A DNA stretch of 46,326 bases from an uncultured Ellagibacter sp. (GCF_934617235.1 NZ_CAKTTZ010000015.1:1-46326); one strand, 5' to 3'; numbered from the stretch's first letter, positions 32,394-40,309 are shown. Numbers and translations are program-made. The notes: a model not told the origin generated them from the sequence alone.

Positions 32394-32884
32394 GAAATGC
32401 TCCTAAAACTCAAATCCAGTTTCACTTTTGGGAGTACCATAACTCCGCGACACAAAAGGAGCCAAGAGCCCACCTCAAGACGCATCAGCCAGAAGGCTTG
32501 CGTTTCTGTCAGAAGGTGCGGCAGCTTGCGCGATCCTCGTCGACCGGCAAATGCGAAGCCGCAAAAGCGGGAGCATGGAGCGCACTGCGGCGCTTCATTT
32601 CGCTAGATCGGCTTGATAGGATGGCGAATCACGGTTTTGAGCTTCTCCGGCGCGCACCTGCTCTGGTACGGCAGCGACCAGTACGGCGTGGCGGACCACC
32701 CGCGCTCGAAGGGCATCCCCGTGCACGTGTACCCCGCAAAGGGGCGCGGAAGCCTCTGCCGTCACGATGGCGGAGGCGATCGTTAGTGGGCGGGCATGCA
32801 AGCGGGCTGTTTCCGGGGGCTATTGACGAAGTCGAAGGGATCCCAAACGCGAAACCGCTACCATCGAGATCAAGATGTTTCCAG
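32394..32884. other. High-GC stretch without an intact gene between two island fragments
   Basis: Frames are open but no start, ribosome site or family is convincing. One frame around 32630-32740 reads SGAHLLWYGSDQYGVADHP, then SKGIPVHVYP, before a stop, which looks like a real protein fragment that I cannot place. Near 32830-32880 the base composition changes from GC-rich to the AT-richer toxin/immunity cassette, so a recombination junction probably lies there. Confidence 0.45.
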
Positions 32885-33268
32885 GAATCGCTGATTGCGG
32901 AAGCTCAGTCGGAGGGATTAAGCATCAGCCCTGATAATGTCCTCGGAATTGCAAAGAGCGCCGATGGAAAGATCATCTGGATCGAAACGGGAACCACAGG
33001 CGTTAGAGGCAGCGGCCTCGCTCACATAATCGAGGAGCACGGAAAGCAGTTTAGCAAGAAAGGCATCGACGGCTCAGCTCTTCCCGATTATCTTCTCCGC
33101 GCCGTTACAACTGGTGAGATAGTCGGCATGCAAGATACTCGGCCGATTTACGAGTTTGCATATAATGGAATCCGCCAACGTGTTGCAATCACCGTATCCC
33201 GCAACGGATACATCGTCGGAGACGATCCGAAATCCTTGCCTAAGGAGAAGAAAAATGAAGACAATTAA
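32885..33268 (+). CDS. C-terminal nuclease-toxin domain, detached (polymorphic-toxin tip), N-terminus missing
   Basis: About 127 residues in one frame: LSISPDNVLGIAKSADGKI, WIETGTTGVRGSGLAHIIEE, HGKQFSKKGIDGSALPDYLL, RPIYEFAYNGIRQRVAITVS and NGYIVGDD. The GLAHIIEEHG helix and the final strands ending in GYIVG resemble the barnase/colicin-E5/RelE-like nuclease tips of polymorphic toxins. No start codon sits before the domain; the frame simply runs back into unrelated GC-rich sequence, so this is the 3' end of a former large toxin gene. It overlaps the next gene by 14 bp, as toxins overlap their immunity genes. Base composition is much lower in GC than its surroundings. The nuclease assignment is by pattern only. 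Confidence 0.5.
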   Translation, partial: ESLIAEAQSEGLSISPDNVLGIAKSADGKIIWIETGTTGVRGSGLAHIIEEHGKQFSKKGIDGSALPDYLLRAVTTGEIVGMQDTRPIYEFAYNGIRQRVAITVSRNGYIVGDDPKSLPKEKKNEDN

Positions 33269-33569
33269 GATTCGAATGGAATATGAGTGCTACCCAGTCT
33301 GGCTTTACGATAGCGAGGGCTTCGTTGAAGATACCGCACTTCCATTAGAGTTGGCGAATGACCAAGAGCTTGATGAGAAGTTCAAGTCACTCCAGTCGCA
33401 ATTCGATGCAACCTACGTCGACACCCCAACTGCTTTTTTCAACAAAGGATTCACGTCACCAAAAGAGGAGAAAAATTTTAAAGACGACCTGAAGGCTGCC
33501 GTGATTGAGCTTATGGAGAAATGTCCAAGCATCTATTCAATAGAAGTCTCCCCCGAGCTTATCGACTAA
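33255..33569 (+). CDS. Candidate immunity protein for the adjacent toxin tip
   Basis: I recognise no named family. The 104-residue product is acidic and soluble: MKTIKIRMEYECYPVWLYD at the start, then an Asp/Glu-rich helical middle (LANDQELDEKFKSLQSQFDA) and a C-terminus ending YSIEVSPELID. Small size, acidity and a 14-bp overlap with the toxin end are the usual marks of an immunity partner. ATG at 33255 follows AAGGAGAAGAAA, a strong ribosome site. The gene is complete and ends before a strong terminator, so it is likely still expressed, maybe protecting against toxin from related cells. Confidence 0.6.
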   Translation: MKTIKIRMEYECYPVWLYDSEGFVEDTALPLELANDQELDEKFKSLQSQFDATYVDTPTAFFNKGFTSPKEEKNFKDDLKAAVIELMEKCPSIYSIEVSPELID

Positions 33570-33636
33570 GTTGAACAGGGGACACATGCTCGCAAGGACC
33601 GTCTTGAACGGTAAGTCCCCAGCGAACACCGAACCG

Positions 33637-33676
33637 CCCCCCATCTCCTGAACATTGAAGAGATGGGGGGCTTTTT
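33637..33676 (+). terminator. Rho-independent terminator after the immunity gene
   Basis: CCCCCCATCTC pairs perfectly with GAGATGGGGGG over a 12-base loop and is followed by CTTTTT. It lies 68 bases past the immunity stop and marks the right edge of the island. Confidence 0.9.
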
Positions 33677-33790
33677 ATAGCGAACTTCTCTGGGACCCTG
33701 CAGCTATCAATCGAAACCGCATGCACCCGATCCCCCCGCCCTGTCAAACGCGCGACAAATCAAAATCGAGGAGGTCGGCGAGTGCGCCGG

Positions 33791-33861
33791 CAAAAGAAAA
33801 GCCCTATCCCGCCCTCGAGCTTTCTCGCTTCTCGGCGAGCCGCTCTCGGGCGGGATAGGGC
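33791..33861 (-). terminator. Rho-independent terminator of the binding-protein gene
   Basis: On the minus strand GCCCTATCCCGCCC pairs perfectly with GGGCGGGATAGGGC (14 bp) around a long internal stretch that can itself fold, followed by TTTTCTTTT. It lies about 90 bases past the binding-protein stop. Confidence 0.85.
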
Positions 33862-33954
33862 GTCAACGGCGGTTCTCGGACGCTAGGGGCGCTAGCAGCA
33901 CGCGAGCTCTCGCCCGTTGCGGGCGCTCAGCGAGCGGCGTGCGTCAGAAGCAGT

Positions 33955-34782
33955 TTACCCGAGCCACTTGGCAGCGAGCTGCTCGACGGTGCCGTCATCC
34001 TGAAGCTTCTTGATGGCCTCGTTGATGGCCTTGGTGAGCTCCGGATTGTCCTTGTTCACGGCAACGGCGTACTCTTCGCCGGTCGCAACCTCGAGGACGA
34101 CCTGCGCATCGCTGTAAGCCTCGGAGAGCATCTTCTTCACGACAGCGGCGTTCGTGCACACGGCAGTCGCCTGACCAGCCTGCATGGCGGCGAAGCTATC
34201 GGTGGAGTTGCCGTAGGGCTGGATAGTCGCGTTCGGGAAGTTCTCGCGGCAGTAGGTCTCGCCGGTGGTGCCGGACTGCACGGCGATGATGACGCCGGCC
34301 TTGTTCAGCTCTTCCTTGGCGTTGTCCTTGGTGATCGCGCCGTCCTTCATAACGGCAACAGCCTGGTCATCGACGTAGTAGGTGTCGGTGAAGTCGGCGA
34401 GTTCCGCACGCTCGGGCTCAACGGTCATGCCAGCGAGCACAACGTCGAACTTGCCGCCGGCAGCAAGGCCGGTGAGCAGCGTGTCGAACTGGTTGTTGAC
34501 GACTTCGAACTTGAGGCCGAGCTCGTCGGCAACAGCCTTGCACAGGTCGACATCAAAGCCGACAGCCTCGCCGTTCTCGAGATTCTCGAACGGAGGATAG
34601 TCAGCGGAGGTGCCCATCGTGAGCGTGCCATCCTTGACAAGCGTGTAGCTCGTTTCGGCCTTGGCGGAATCATCCTTCTTGGTGTCGTTGCCCGCAGTGC
34701 TGTTCGAGGAGCATCCGAACAGGGCAAGCGAAGCGGCGAGCACGCCAGCGGCGAGCACCACGCCCAGCTTCTTCATTTTCAT
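33955..34782 (-). CDS. Amino-acid ABC transporter substrate-binding lipoprotein
   Basis: 275 residues. A lipoprotein signal ends in LALFGC, whose Cys would be lipidated so that the protein sits on the outer face of the membrane. The mature part is a type-3 solute-binding domain: GTLTMGTSADYPPFENLEN, AVGFDVDLCKAVADELGL, FDVVLAGMTVEPERAELADF, IIAVQSGTTGETY and a C-terminal GTVEQLAAKWLG. These are the marks of glutamine/cystine/polar amino-acid binders. Two in-frame ATGs (34782, 34776) share the same ribosome site GGGGAAGGAAG; the first is taken. A good sigma-70-type promoter precedes it. It is alone, but is of the type that partners the permease/ATPase at 21795-24101. Confidence 0.94.
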   Translation of the reverse strand: MKMKKLGVVLAAGVLAASLALFGCSSNSTAGNDTKKDDSAKAETSYTLVKDGTLTMGTSADYPPFENLENGEAVGFDVDLCKAVADELGLKFEVVNNQFDTLLTGLAAGGKFDVVLAGMTVEPERAELADFTDTYYVDDQAVAVMKDGAITKDNAKEELNKAGVIIAVQSGTTGETYCRENFPNATIQPYGNSTDSFAAMQAGQATAVCTNAAVVKKMLSEAYSDAQVVLEVATGEEYAVAVNKDNPELTKAINEAIKKLQDDGTVEQLAAKWLG

Positions 34783-34828
34783 CTTCCTTCCCCTTTCCAT
34801 TCTCAAAGCAAGATGAGATATCACGTTC

Positions 34829-34857
34829 ACTATAAAGGCTTGCAAACCCTTTGTCGA
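34829..34857 (-). promoter_or_regulatory. Sigma-70-type promoter of the binding-protein gene
   Basis: On the minus strand TCGACA (-35) and TATAGT (-10) are separated by exactly 17 bases, about 47 bases upstream of the ATG. Each box is one mismatch from consensus. The 34858-35091 stretch upstream shows no gene. Confidence 0.75.
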
Positions 34858-35091
34858 ACAAGAAAAGGCCAGATGCTGTTACATCTTTGTTACAGGCGTG
34901 GATAATCGGGGTACGGCGCCGCCGCGCACTCCCAGCCGCGCACGCCCCGCTGCCAGCAGCCGATCGCGACAGCTCCGCAGCGCGACAGCAGCGAGCACCC
35001 CACCGTTCGCACTACCCGCCTGCGCCGCATGCCGCACCACCAGCAGCAGCTCGCGCCCCCGCCTCGCGACAGACCTGTCTCCCGCGCGGCC

Positions 35092-36216
35092 TTACTCGAA
35101 GTGCTCGACGGCAGTCTTCAAGTTGTCGATAATGCCGATCTGCTGCGGGCACATCGATTCGCACAGGCCGCACTCAATGCAGTCGGACGCGCGACCGGGC
35201 TTCGCCTGCCAGCTGTACAGGTCGCTCACAAACTTGTTGTTCTCGACCTGCGCCTCGAGGTTCAAAAGCCCCATGATCTCGGGGATGGCGACCTCCTGCG
35301 GGCACCCCTTCACGCAATAGCGGCAGTTCGTGCAGGGAATCGCCGCGATCGACTCGAGGATTTCGCGCGTCTGGGCAAGCGCCTCAGTTTCCGCCGGGGA
35401 AAACGGCTCGTTCGCTTTGAAGTCGGCGATGTTTTGGCGAACCTGGTCGATCGTCGACATGCCAGAGAGCACCGTGAGCACGCCTGGCAGGTTGTAGCAG
35501 AAGCGATATGCCCAGGACGCGAGGCTTTTCTCGGGGCTGCAGGCGACCAGCGGCGCCGCGACGCGATCTGCCAGGTTGACGAGCATCCCGCCGCGGGCGG
35601 GCTCCATGATGATGACGGGGACGCCATGCTCGGCGGCCACTTCCATGCAGCGACGCGACTGCGTGACCGGGCTTTCCCAATCGAGGTAGTTCACCTGCAA
35701 CTGCACAAACTCCATCTCGGGGTGGTCGGTGAGCACGCGATCGAGTGTCTCGGGGCCGTCGTGCATGGAGAAGCCGACGTGGCGAATCAGGCCGTCCTGC
35801 TTAGCCTTCTGCGCGAAATCCCACATCCCCCAGTCGTCGAAGACCTTCGTGCGCTTTCCGCCCACGTTGTGAAGCAGGTAGAAATCAACGTAATCGGTAC
35901 CCAGACGCTCAAGCGACGTGGGCAGATTCGACTTCGCCGTCTTCTCGTCGGGACACGCCCAAGCAAGGCACTTCGTGGCGATGGTGAAAGACTCGCGCGG
36001 GTGGCGAGCGACGAGCGCCTTCCCGAGGGCCTTCTCGGATGCGCCGTTATGGTAGACGAACGCGGTGTCGAAGTAGTTTCCGCCGCCAGCCAAATAAGCG
36101 TCGACCATCTGCTCGACATGCTCGATATCGATTGCAGTGGGGTCTTTCGGATCGGTTTGCGGCAGACGCATGCAGCCGAAGCCGAGCTTCGACACGCGCG
36201 CAAAATCTGAGTTCAT
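35092..36216 (-). CDS. Aldo/keto reductase with C-terminal 4Fe-4S ferredoxin domain
   Basis: 374 residues. The TIM-barrel part has the AKR tetrad: Asp in GGNYFDTAFVY, with Tyr two residues on, Lys in IATKCLAW, and His in YLLHNVGG. The C-terminal 85 residues carry two clusters of cysteines, CTNCRYCVKGCPQEVAIPE and CIECGLCESMCPQQIGII, giving two 4Fe-4S sites. This fused form is common in anaerobes and is thought to move electrons between ferredoxin-type clusters and a small carbonyl or related substrate; the true reaction is unknown. ATG at 36216 is preceded by AGAGAGGAG. It is transcribed alone, with a repeat-bearing 352-bp gap upstream. Confidence 0.93.
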   Translation of the reverse strand: MNSDFARVSKLGFGCMRLPQTDPKDPTAIDIEHVEQMVDAYLAGGGNYFDTAFVYHNGASEKALGKALVARHPRESFTIATKCLAWACPDEKTAKSNLPTSLERLGTDYVDFYLLHNVGGKRTKVFDDWGMWDFAQKAKQDGLIRHVGFSMHDGPETLDRVLTDHPEMEFVQLQVNYLDWESPVTQSRRCMEVAAEHGVPVIIMEPARGGMLVNLADRVAAPLVACSPEKSLASWAYRFCYNLPGVLTVLSGMSTIDQVRQNIADFKANEPFSPAETEALAQTREILESIAAIPCTNCRYCVKGCPQEVAIPEIMGLLNLEAQVENNKFVSDLYSWQAKPGRASDCIECGLCESMCPQQIGIIDNLKTAVEHFE

Positions 36217-36320
36217 AGGTGCTCCTCTCTCTGGGATGCACCCATGATAAAACCTCGAGCTCACCTGAGGTCAAGAAAGGGCCGCGGGAACGCGGCAATT
36301 GCGCAGAAAAATGGCCCCAA

Positions 36321-36508
36321 CCTGCCAGAAATCGAGCGAAGTTCATCAAATTGGCGGCCTTCATCGCGTCAGTTAGCAATTGGCAACGCCAAATGAAATG
36401 GAGACCTTAGGAAAACACCTGGTCGGAAGCAAGCCGCCAAATTCCTCCCCCAAGCGACAGGGGAAAATGAGCGACCCGTTGATGAACTTCGCCCGATTTC
36501 TGGCAGGA
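36321..36508. repeat. Inverted pair of a 29-bp repeat between the AKR and synthetase genes
   Basis: The arm at 36321-36349 begins CCTGCCAGAAATCG and the arm at 36480-36508 is its reverse complement, matching at 28 of 29 positions. Just inside, ATTGGCGGC (36350) and GCCGCCAAAT (36432) form a second inverted pair. The gap 36217-36568 contains no gene; this paired structure fills most of it. It looks like two copies of a dispersed intergenic repeat in opposite orientation. Confidence 0.8.
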
Positions 36509-36568
36509 CCCCCTGTATTTTTGGTCACAGGAGGTCCAAACACCCAACCGCAGGCGCACAGACACCCG

Positions 36569-37276
36569 CTATTCGGAGTCAAGCGCTCGCGCGAGAATCT
36601 GCATGCGCGCTTCGACGTCCTCGATAATGCGGCTGCAATCCTTCAGCTCGCCGTAGGAATCGATGCCCTCGATCTCGCGCTTCGCCTTGTACTTCAGGTC
36701 ATGTTCGAGGCTCGCCCAGAAGTCCATGGCCACGGTGCGCAGCTGAATCTCGACCGGTACCATCTGCTTGGAATCGAGGAAGTACACGGGGATGCGGACG
36801 ATCACGTGCAGACTGCGGTACCCGTTGGGCTTGGGGTTGGCGATATAATCCTTCACCGTGACAATTTCCAGGTCATCCTGGCGCTGCAACAGGTCGAACA
36901 GGTTGTACACGTCGCTGATATAAGAGCAGATCACGCGGATGCCCGCGATGTCCATGATGTACTTCTCGATGTTCTCGAGCGTGCGTTCCTTGCCGTAGCG
37001 ACCGATCTTCTCGATGATGCTCTCGGGGGTTTTCACACGCGACTCGACATGATGGATGGGCGTGCGGTCTTTGCGCAGGTTCAGGTCCTGGTCGAGAATC
37101 TCGAAGCGGACGACCATCTCGCGCAGCGCGGCTCGGTAACGCTGGCTTAGCTCGCGAAGCTTCGTGCCCGCCTCTCGTACGAACTCGATATCATCCTCCG
37201 ACATGTCCTTGCCAATGGTAAGCGACCACGTGTCCCTGTGGTCTTGCTCGCTCAAAAGCTGCGCGGCGCTCGTCAT
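36569..37276 (-). CDS. Small (p)ppGpp synthetase, RelA/SpoT-domain protein (RelQ/YjbM-like)
   Basis: 235 residues with only the synthetase domain. Landmarks: RVKTPESIIEKIGRYG, IMDIAGIRVICSYISDVY with the catalytic Asp-region, NPKPNGYRSLHVIV, and VEIQLRTVAMDFWASLEHDL with the Glu-x-Gln-x-Arg-Thr metal/substrate motif. These enzymes transfer pyrophosphate from ATP to GDP/GTP in the cytoplasm, making the alarmone that slows growth; there is no hydrolase domain here. Its ATG (37276) is one base past the stop of the mazG gene (TAA-G-ATG), so translation is likely coupled. The ribosome site AAGGGG lies within the end of mazG. Confidence 0.93.
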   Translation of the reverse strand: MTSAAQLLSEQDHRDTWSLTIGKDMSEDDIEFVREAGTKLRELSQRYRAALREMVVRFEILDQDLNLRKDRTPIHHVESRVKTPESIIEKIGRYGKERTLENIEKYIMDIAGIRVICSYISDVYNLFDLLQRQDDLEIVTVKDYIANPKPNGYRSLHVIVRIPVYFLDSKQMVPVEIQLRTVAMDFWASLEHDLKYKAKREIEGIDSYGELKDCSRIIEDVEARMQILARALDSE

Positions 37277-37277
37277 C

Positions 37278-38231
37278 TTATTTCCCCTTCACTTCGCCCC
37301 AGAGCTTGTTTTGCTCCGAGGTCGAGAAATCTTGCATACGTTTTCCCTGTTGGGAGGCGATTTCCTCCATCGCTGCCCAACGGGCGCGGAATTTCGCGTT
37401 CGAGGCGCGAAGAGCACTTTCGGCGTCGATCCCCATGCGCCTGCCCACATTGACCAGGGCGAAAAGCACATCGCCGAACTCCATCTCCGTCGCTTCGGCG
37501 AGACGGGCCGCCTGCTCTTCATCGAGATCGTACTCACCTGCCACGGAAGTGTCGATCTTGCCGTTCGCAGCATGCGGGGCAGAAGCGTACGCCTCGATGA
37601 GCTCGGCTTTCTCCTCGGCGACCTTTCCCCACACGTCTTCGATGGAGTCCCATTCGAAGCCTACGGCCGCGGCCTTGCGAGAAATCTTCTGCGCCTCCAT
37701 AAGCGCAGGGAACGTGCGCGGCACGCCGTCGAGCAAACCCTCGGGTTTACTCGCGCCCGTGCCGTCAGCGTCGCCTGCCGCCTGCCGCTCTGCAAGTTTC
37801 ACCTGATCCCAGACGTCAAGCACTTCACTCGCGTTGGACGCCTCGACGCTTCCGAACACATGCGGATGACGGCGCACCATCTTGGCGTTCACATCGGCGC
37901 ACACATCGTCGATCGAGAACTCCCCCTCATCGGCGGCGATCTGGCTTTGAAGCACCACCTGCAAAAGCACGTCGCCAAGCTCTTCGCGCAGATGGGAGGT
38001 ATCTTCCTCCTCGATCGCGCACACCGCCTCGTAGGCTTCCTCTATCATATTGTGAGAAATCGATGCATGCGTCTGCTCACGATCCCACGGACAGCCGTCC
38101 GGGGCCCGGAGAGCCGAGATAGTGGCGACGAACTGGTTGAATGCTGGATGATCGGTCGGATTCCCGTATCGGTCGAGTGCGCCATCGGGAGCCTGGGCGC
38201 CCGCTTCGGCAGCGTTTTCTTCGTTTGACAC
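37278..38231 (-). CDS. mazG: Nucleoside triphosphate pyrophosphohydrolase MazG
   Basis: 317 residues with two MazG units. The first carries CPWDREQTHASISHNMIEEAYEA and LREELGDVLLQVVLQSQIA with the Glu/Asp metal ligands (EExxE...ExxD). The second, weaker unit has WGKVAEEKAELIEA and EMEFGDVLFALVNVGR. An Ala/Gly-rich insert lies between them. MazG removes pyrophosphate from (d)NTPs, and in E. coli lowers ppGpp. The chosen start is the GTG at 38231, with AAAAGGGG upstream; the longer frame has no ribosome site. It is the first gene of a two-gene operon with the alarmone synthetase. Confidence 0.92.
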   Translation of the reverse strand: MSNEENAAEAGAQAPDGALDRYGNPTDHPAFNQFVATISALRAPDGCPWDREQTHASISHNMIEEAYEAVCAIEEEDTSHLREELGDVLLQVVLQSQIAADEGEFSIDDVCADVNAKMVRRHPHVFGSVEASNASEVLDVWDQVKLAERQAAGDADGTGASKPEGLLDGVPRTFPALMEAQKISRKAAAVGFEWDSIEDVWGKVAEEKAELIEAYASAPHAANGKIDTSVAGEYDLDEEQAARLAEATEMEFGDVLFALVNVGRRMGIDAESALRASNAKFRARWAAMEEIASQQGKRMQDFSTSEQNKLWGEVKGK

Positions 38232-38410
38232 TGTTCCCCTTTTCCTATTTGAGAATACGAGTATACCCGCATTCCCGACGCAATCCCATACCGTCACCGA
38301 TTCCGTTGAGGAATCGCTAAACTGCGCAATAACCCGCACGCGTTCGCTTCGTCCACCACCTGGGTGCAAGGCGCTATACTACGAAAGTCGGCCACGAGGA
38401 AAGCGATCCA

Positions 38411-39250
38411 ATGATAGAACCAACACGTGCAGCATTTCTGCTGATAGACATGCAAAATGGCTTCATCGACCCCACGAGCGCCCTGTGCGTTGCGGGCGCT
38501 GCGGACACGGTGCCCGCCTGCGCCCACGCCCTCGATTTTGCGCGCTCGATCGGGATGAGCATCTTCCATATCCGCCGGATTTACAGCGCAGACGGGGCGA
38601 ACGTGGAACCCGTGCGCTATCGCCAATGGCGCGATGGAGGACGCCCCCTTTCCTCCGCAAGCGAAGACGAAAGCTCGCTCAACTGGCCCGATTTGCTAAC
38701 GCCCGCAGACGGCGATCGCGTGATGGTGAAGCCGCGCTTTTCGGCGTTCTTCGACACGCAGCTCGACGACGTGCTCTCGCGCGAGGGCATAAGCACCGTG
38801 GTACTTGCGGGCACCACGACTCCGAACTGCGTGCGTTCGACCTGCTACGACGCGCTTTCCCTGAACTACAACGTCGTCATCCTGGAAGACGCCACCTCCT
38901 CGCGCACGCCCGAGGTGCAGCGCGCGAACATCGAGGACATGGCGTATATCGGCGCGCACATCATGAGCGTGGCGGAATTCCTCGAACACGGGCTCTCCCA
39001 AGTGCAGGATATCGCGGGCGACACGGCGCGCGAGATCGAGGCAGAATACTACGCAGCCGGCAAGGCGGAAGGCCAAGCCGACCAAACGACGGGTGCGGCG
39101 GCACCTTGCGGCGCTCCCACGCCGGGGCACCACTCCCGCACGCTCGGCTCCCGCCCGTTGACGCCAACGGGCACAAGCGCGCCTTCCGCGATGAATGCCT
39201 CAGCGAGCGCGCTCGAGCTCCCCACGATGCACGCCCCAAGGGGAATCTAA
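38411..39250 (+). CDS. Isochorismatase-family cysteine hydrolase
   Basis: 279 residues. The triad is visible: Asp in LLIDMQNGFID (residue 13), Lys in VMVKPRFSAF and Cys in GTTTPNCVRSTCYDA, the nucleophile. Such hydrolases include nicotinamidases, carbamoylases and others; the substrate is not deducible. Beyond about residue 215 the protein has a 60-residue low-complexity tail (Ala/Pro/Thr/Gly-rich) that is not part of the family and may derive from repeat expansion. It is 6 bp upstream of the RNA methyltransferase gene, so probably in one transcript. Confidence 0.88.
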   Translation: MIEPTRAAFLLIDMQNGFIDPTSALCVAGAADTVPACAHALDFARSIGMSIFHIRRIYSADGANVEPVRYRQWRDGGRPLSSASEDESSLNWPDLLTPADGDRVMVKPRFSAFFDTQLDDVLSREGISTVVLAGTTTPNCVRSTCYDALSLNYNVVILEDATSSRTPEVQRANIEDMAYIGAHIMSVAEFLEHGLSQVQDIAGDTAREIEAEYYAAGKAEGQADQTTGAAAPCGAPTPGHHSRTLGSRPLTPTGTSAPSAMNASASALELPTMHAPRGI

Positions 39251-39256
39251 GCTGCC

Positions 39257-40093
39257 ATGATCGTGAGAATCAGCACGCTCGAGGATGATCGCCTCGACGC
39301 CTACGCGCGGCTTACCGAGGCACAGCTGCGCAACAAGCTCGAACCCGAAAAGGGTATCTTCATCGCCGAGTCGGGGAAGGTGATCGAGCGGGCCCTCGCA
39401 GGAGGGATGGAACCGTTGTCGCTGCTCATGGAGGAGAAATGGCTGCCTTCCATGGCCGACATCATCGCACGCGTCGAGCAGATCGACCCCGCTATCCCCG
39501 TGTTTGTCGCCCCTCATGACGAGCTGCAGAAACTCTGCGGCTTCGAGCTGACACGCGGCGCCTTGGGGGCCTTTCGCCGACCGCGCCCGCTAAGCGTCGC
39601 CGAAGCGTGCGAAGGTGCGCACGTCGTCGCGGTATTAGAAGACATCACGAACCACACGAACGTCGGCGCAATCTTCCGCTCGGCAGCAGCACTTGGGGTC
39701 GATGCCGTGCTCATCACACCAGCATGCTACGACCCGCTCTATCGGCGCGCCGTGCGCGTGTCGATGGGCACCGTGTTCCAGATTCCCTGGGCACGCATCG
39801 GGGAAGACTCCCGCAATTGGGCACAAACCGGCATCCCGCTGCTCCACGAGCTCGGCTTCACCACGGCAGCGCTCGCGCTCTCCGACAACTCGGTGAGCTT
39901 GCGCGACGAGCGCCTGAAATCGTGCGGGAAAATCGCGCTCGTATTGGGCACGGAAGGCGACGGCTTGGCCGAAAGCACCATCGCACGCTGCGATTACACG
40001 GTGAAGATTCCCATGTATCACCAGGTAGATTCCTTGAATGTCGCCGCAGCAAGCGCTGTTGCCTTCTGGGAGTTGGTGGTTCCGGCGGTCTAA
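39257..40093 (+). CDS. TrmH/SpoU-family RNA 2'-O-methyltransferase
   Basis: 278 residues. An N-terminal substrate-binding region (DAYARLTEAQLRNK, FIAESGKVIERALAGG) precedes the SPOUT domain with its three motifs: NHTNVGAIFRSAAALGVDAV (Asn and Arg), VLGTEGDGL, and IPMYHQVDSLNVAAASAVAF. These form the knotted SAM site. It methylates ribose in rRNA or tRNA; which position cannot be told. Its stop TAA lies in the loop of a 12-bp hairpin (40079-40106), probably acting as a terminator. Co-transcribed with the isochorismatase-like gene upstream. Confidence 0.92.
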   Translation: MIVRISTLEDDRLDAYARLTEAQLRNKLEPEKGIFIAESGKVIERALAGGMEPLSLLMEEKWLPSMADIIARVEQIDPAIPVFVAPHDELQKLCGFELTRGALGAFRRPRPLSVAEACEGAHVVAVLEDITNHTNVGAIFRSAAALGVDAVLITPACYDPLYRRAVRVSMGTVFQIPWARIGEDSRNWAQTGIPLLHELGFTTAALALSDNSVSLRDERLKSCGKIALVLGTEGDGLAESTIARCDYTVKIPMYHQVDSLNVAAASAVAFWELVVPAV

Positions 40094-40106
40094 CGACCGC
40101 CGGAAC
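40079..40106 (+). terminator. Hairpin overlapping the stop of the RNA methyltransferase gene
   Basis: GTTCCGGCGGTC pairs perfectly with GACCGCCGGAAC around TAAC, which contains the stop codon. Twelve base pairs with a 4-base loop is very stable. There is no T run behind it, so its terminator role is uncertain. Confidence 0.6.
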
Positions 40107-40119
40107 AGGCCGAGGATGC

Positions 40120-40218
40120 GCGAGGCTCTGGCGGCACAGCTGGCGTTCCAAGGATTTCTCGCGTACCGAAGTACGTTTTGAACTCTTTTCACGCCAGCTG
40201 CACTCGCCAGAGCCTCGC
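40120..40218. repeat. Long imperfect inverted repeat between convergent genes
   Basis: The left arm 40120-40146 (GCGAGGCTCTGGCG, then CAGCTGGCGT) matches the reverse complement of 40191-40218 except for a few bases in the middle. The 44-base centre includes GTAC-CGAA-GTAC followed by GTTTT, another small hairpin. It lies between two genes that point towards each other. Likely a dispersed palindromic element, possibly a bidirectional terminator. Confidence 0.75.
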
Positions 40219-40309
40219 TCGCTGGCTTAAGGGCGAAATGGGAGACAAAGCACTCCCCTCGCTGACTTTGGGGCAGGATGCGCGACGGCAAATCGCCCGC
40301 CCAATTCCC

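Noticed and set aside
35029..36210. A 393-codon plus-strand frame opposite the aldo/keto reductase
   Set aside because: Antisense shadow of a gene with a clear AKR tetrad and two cluster motifs.
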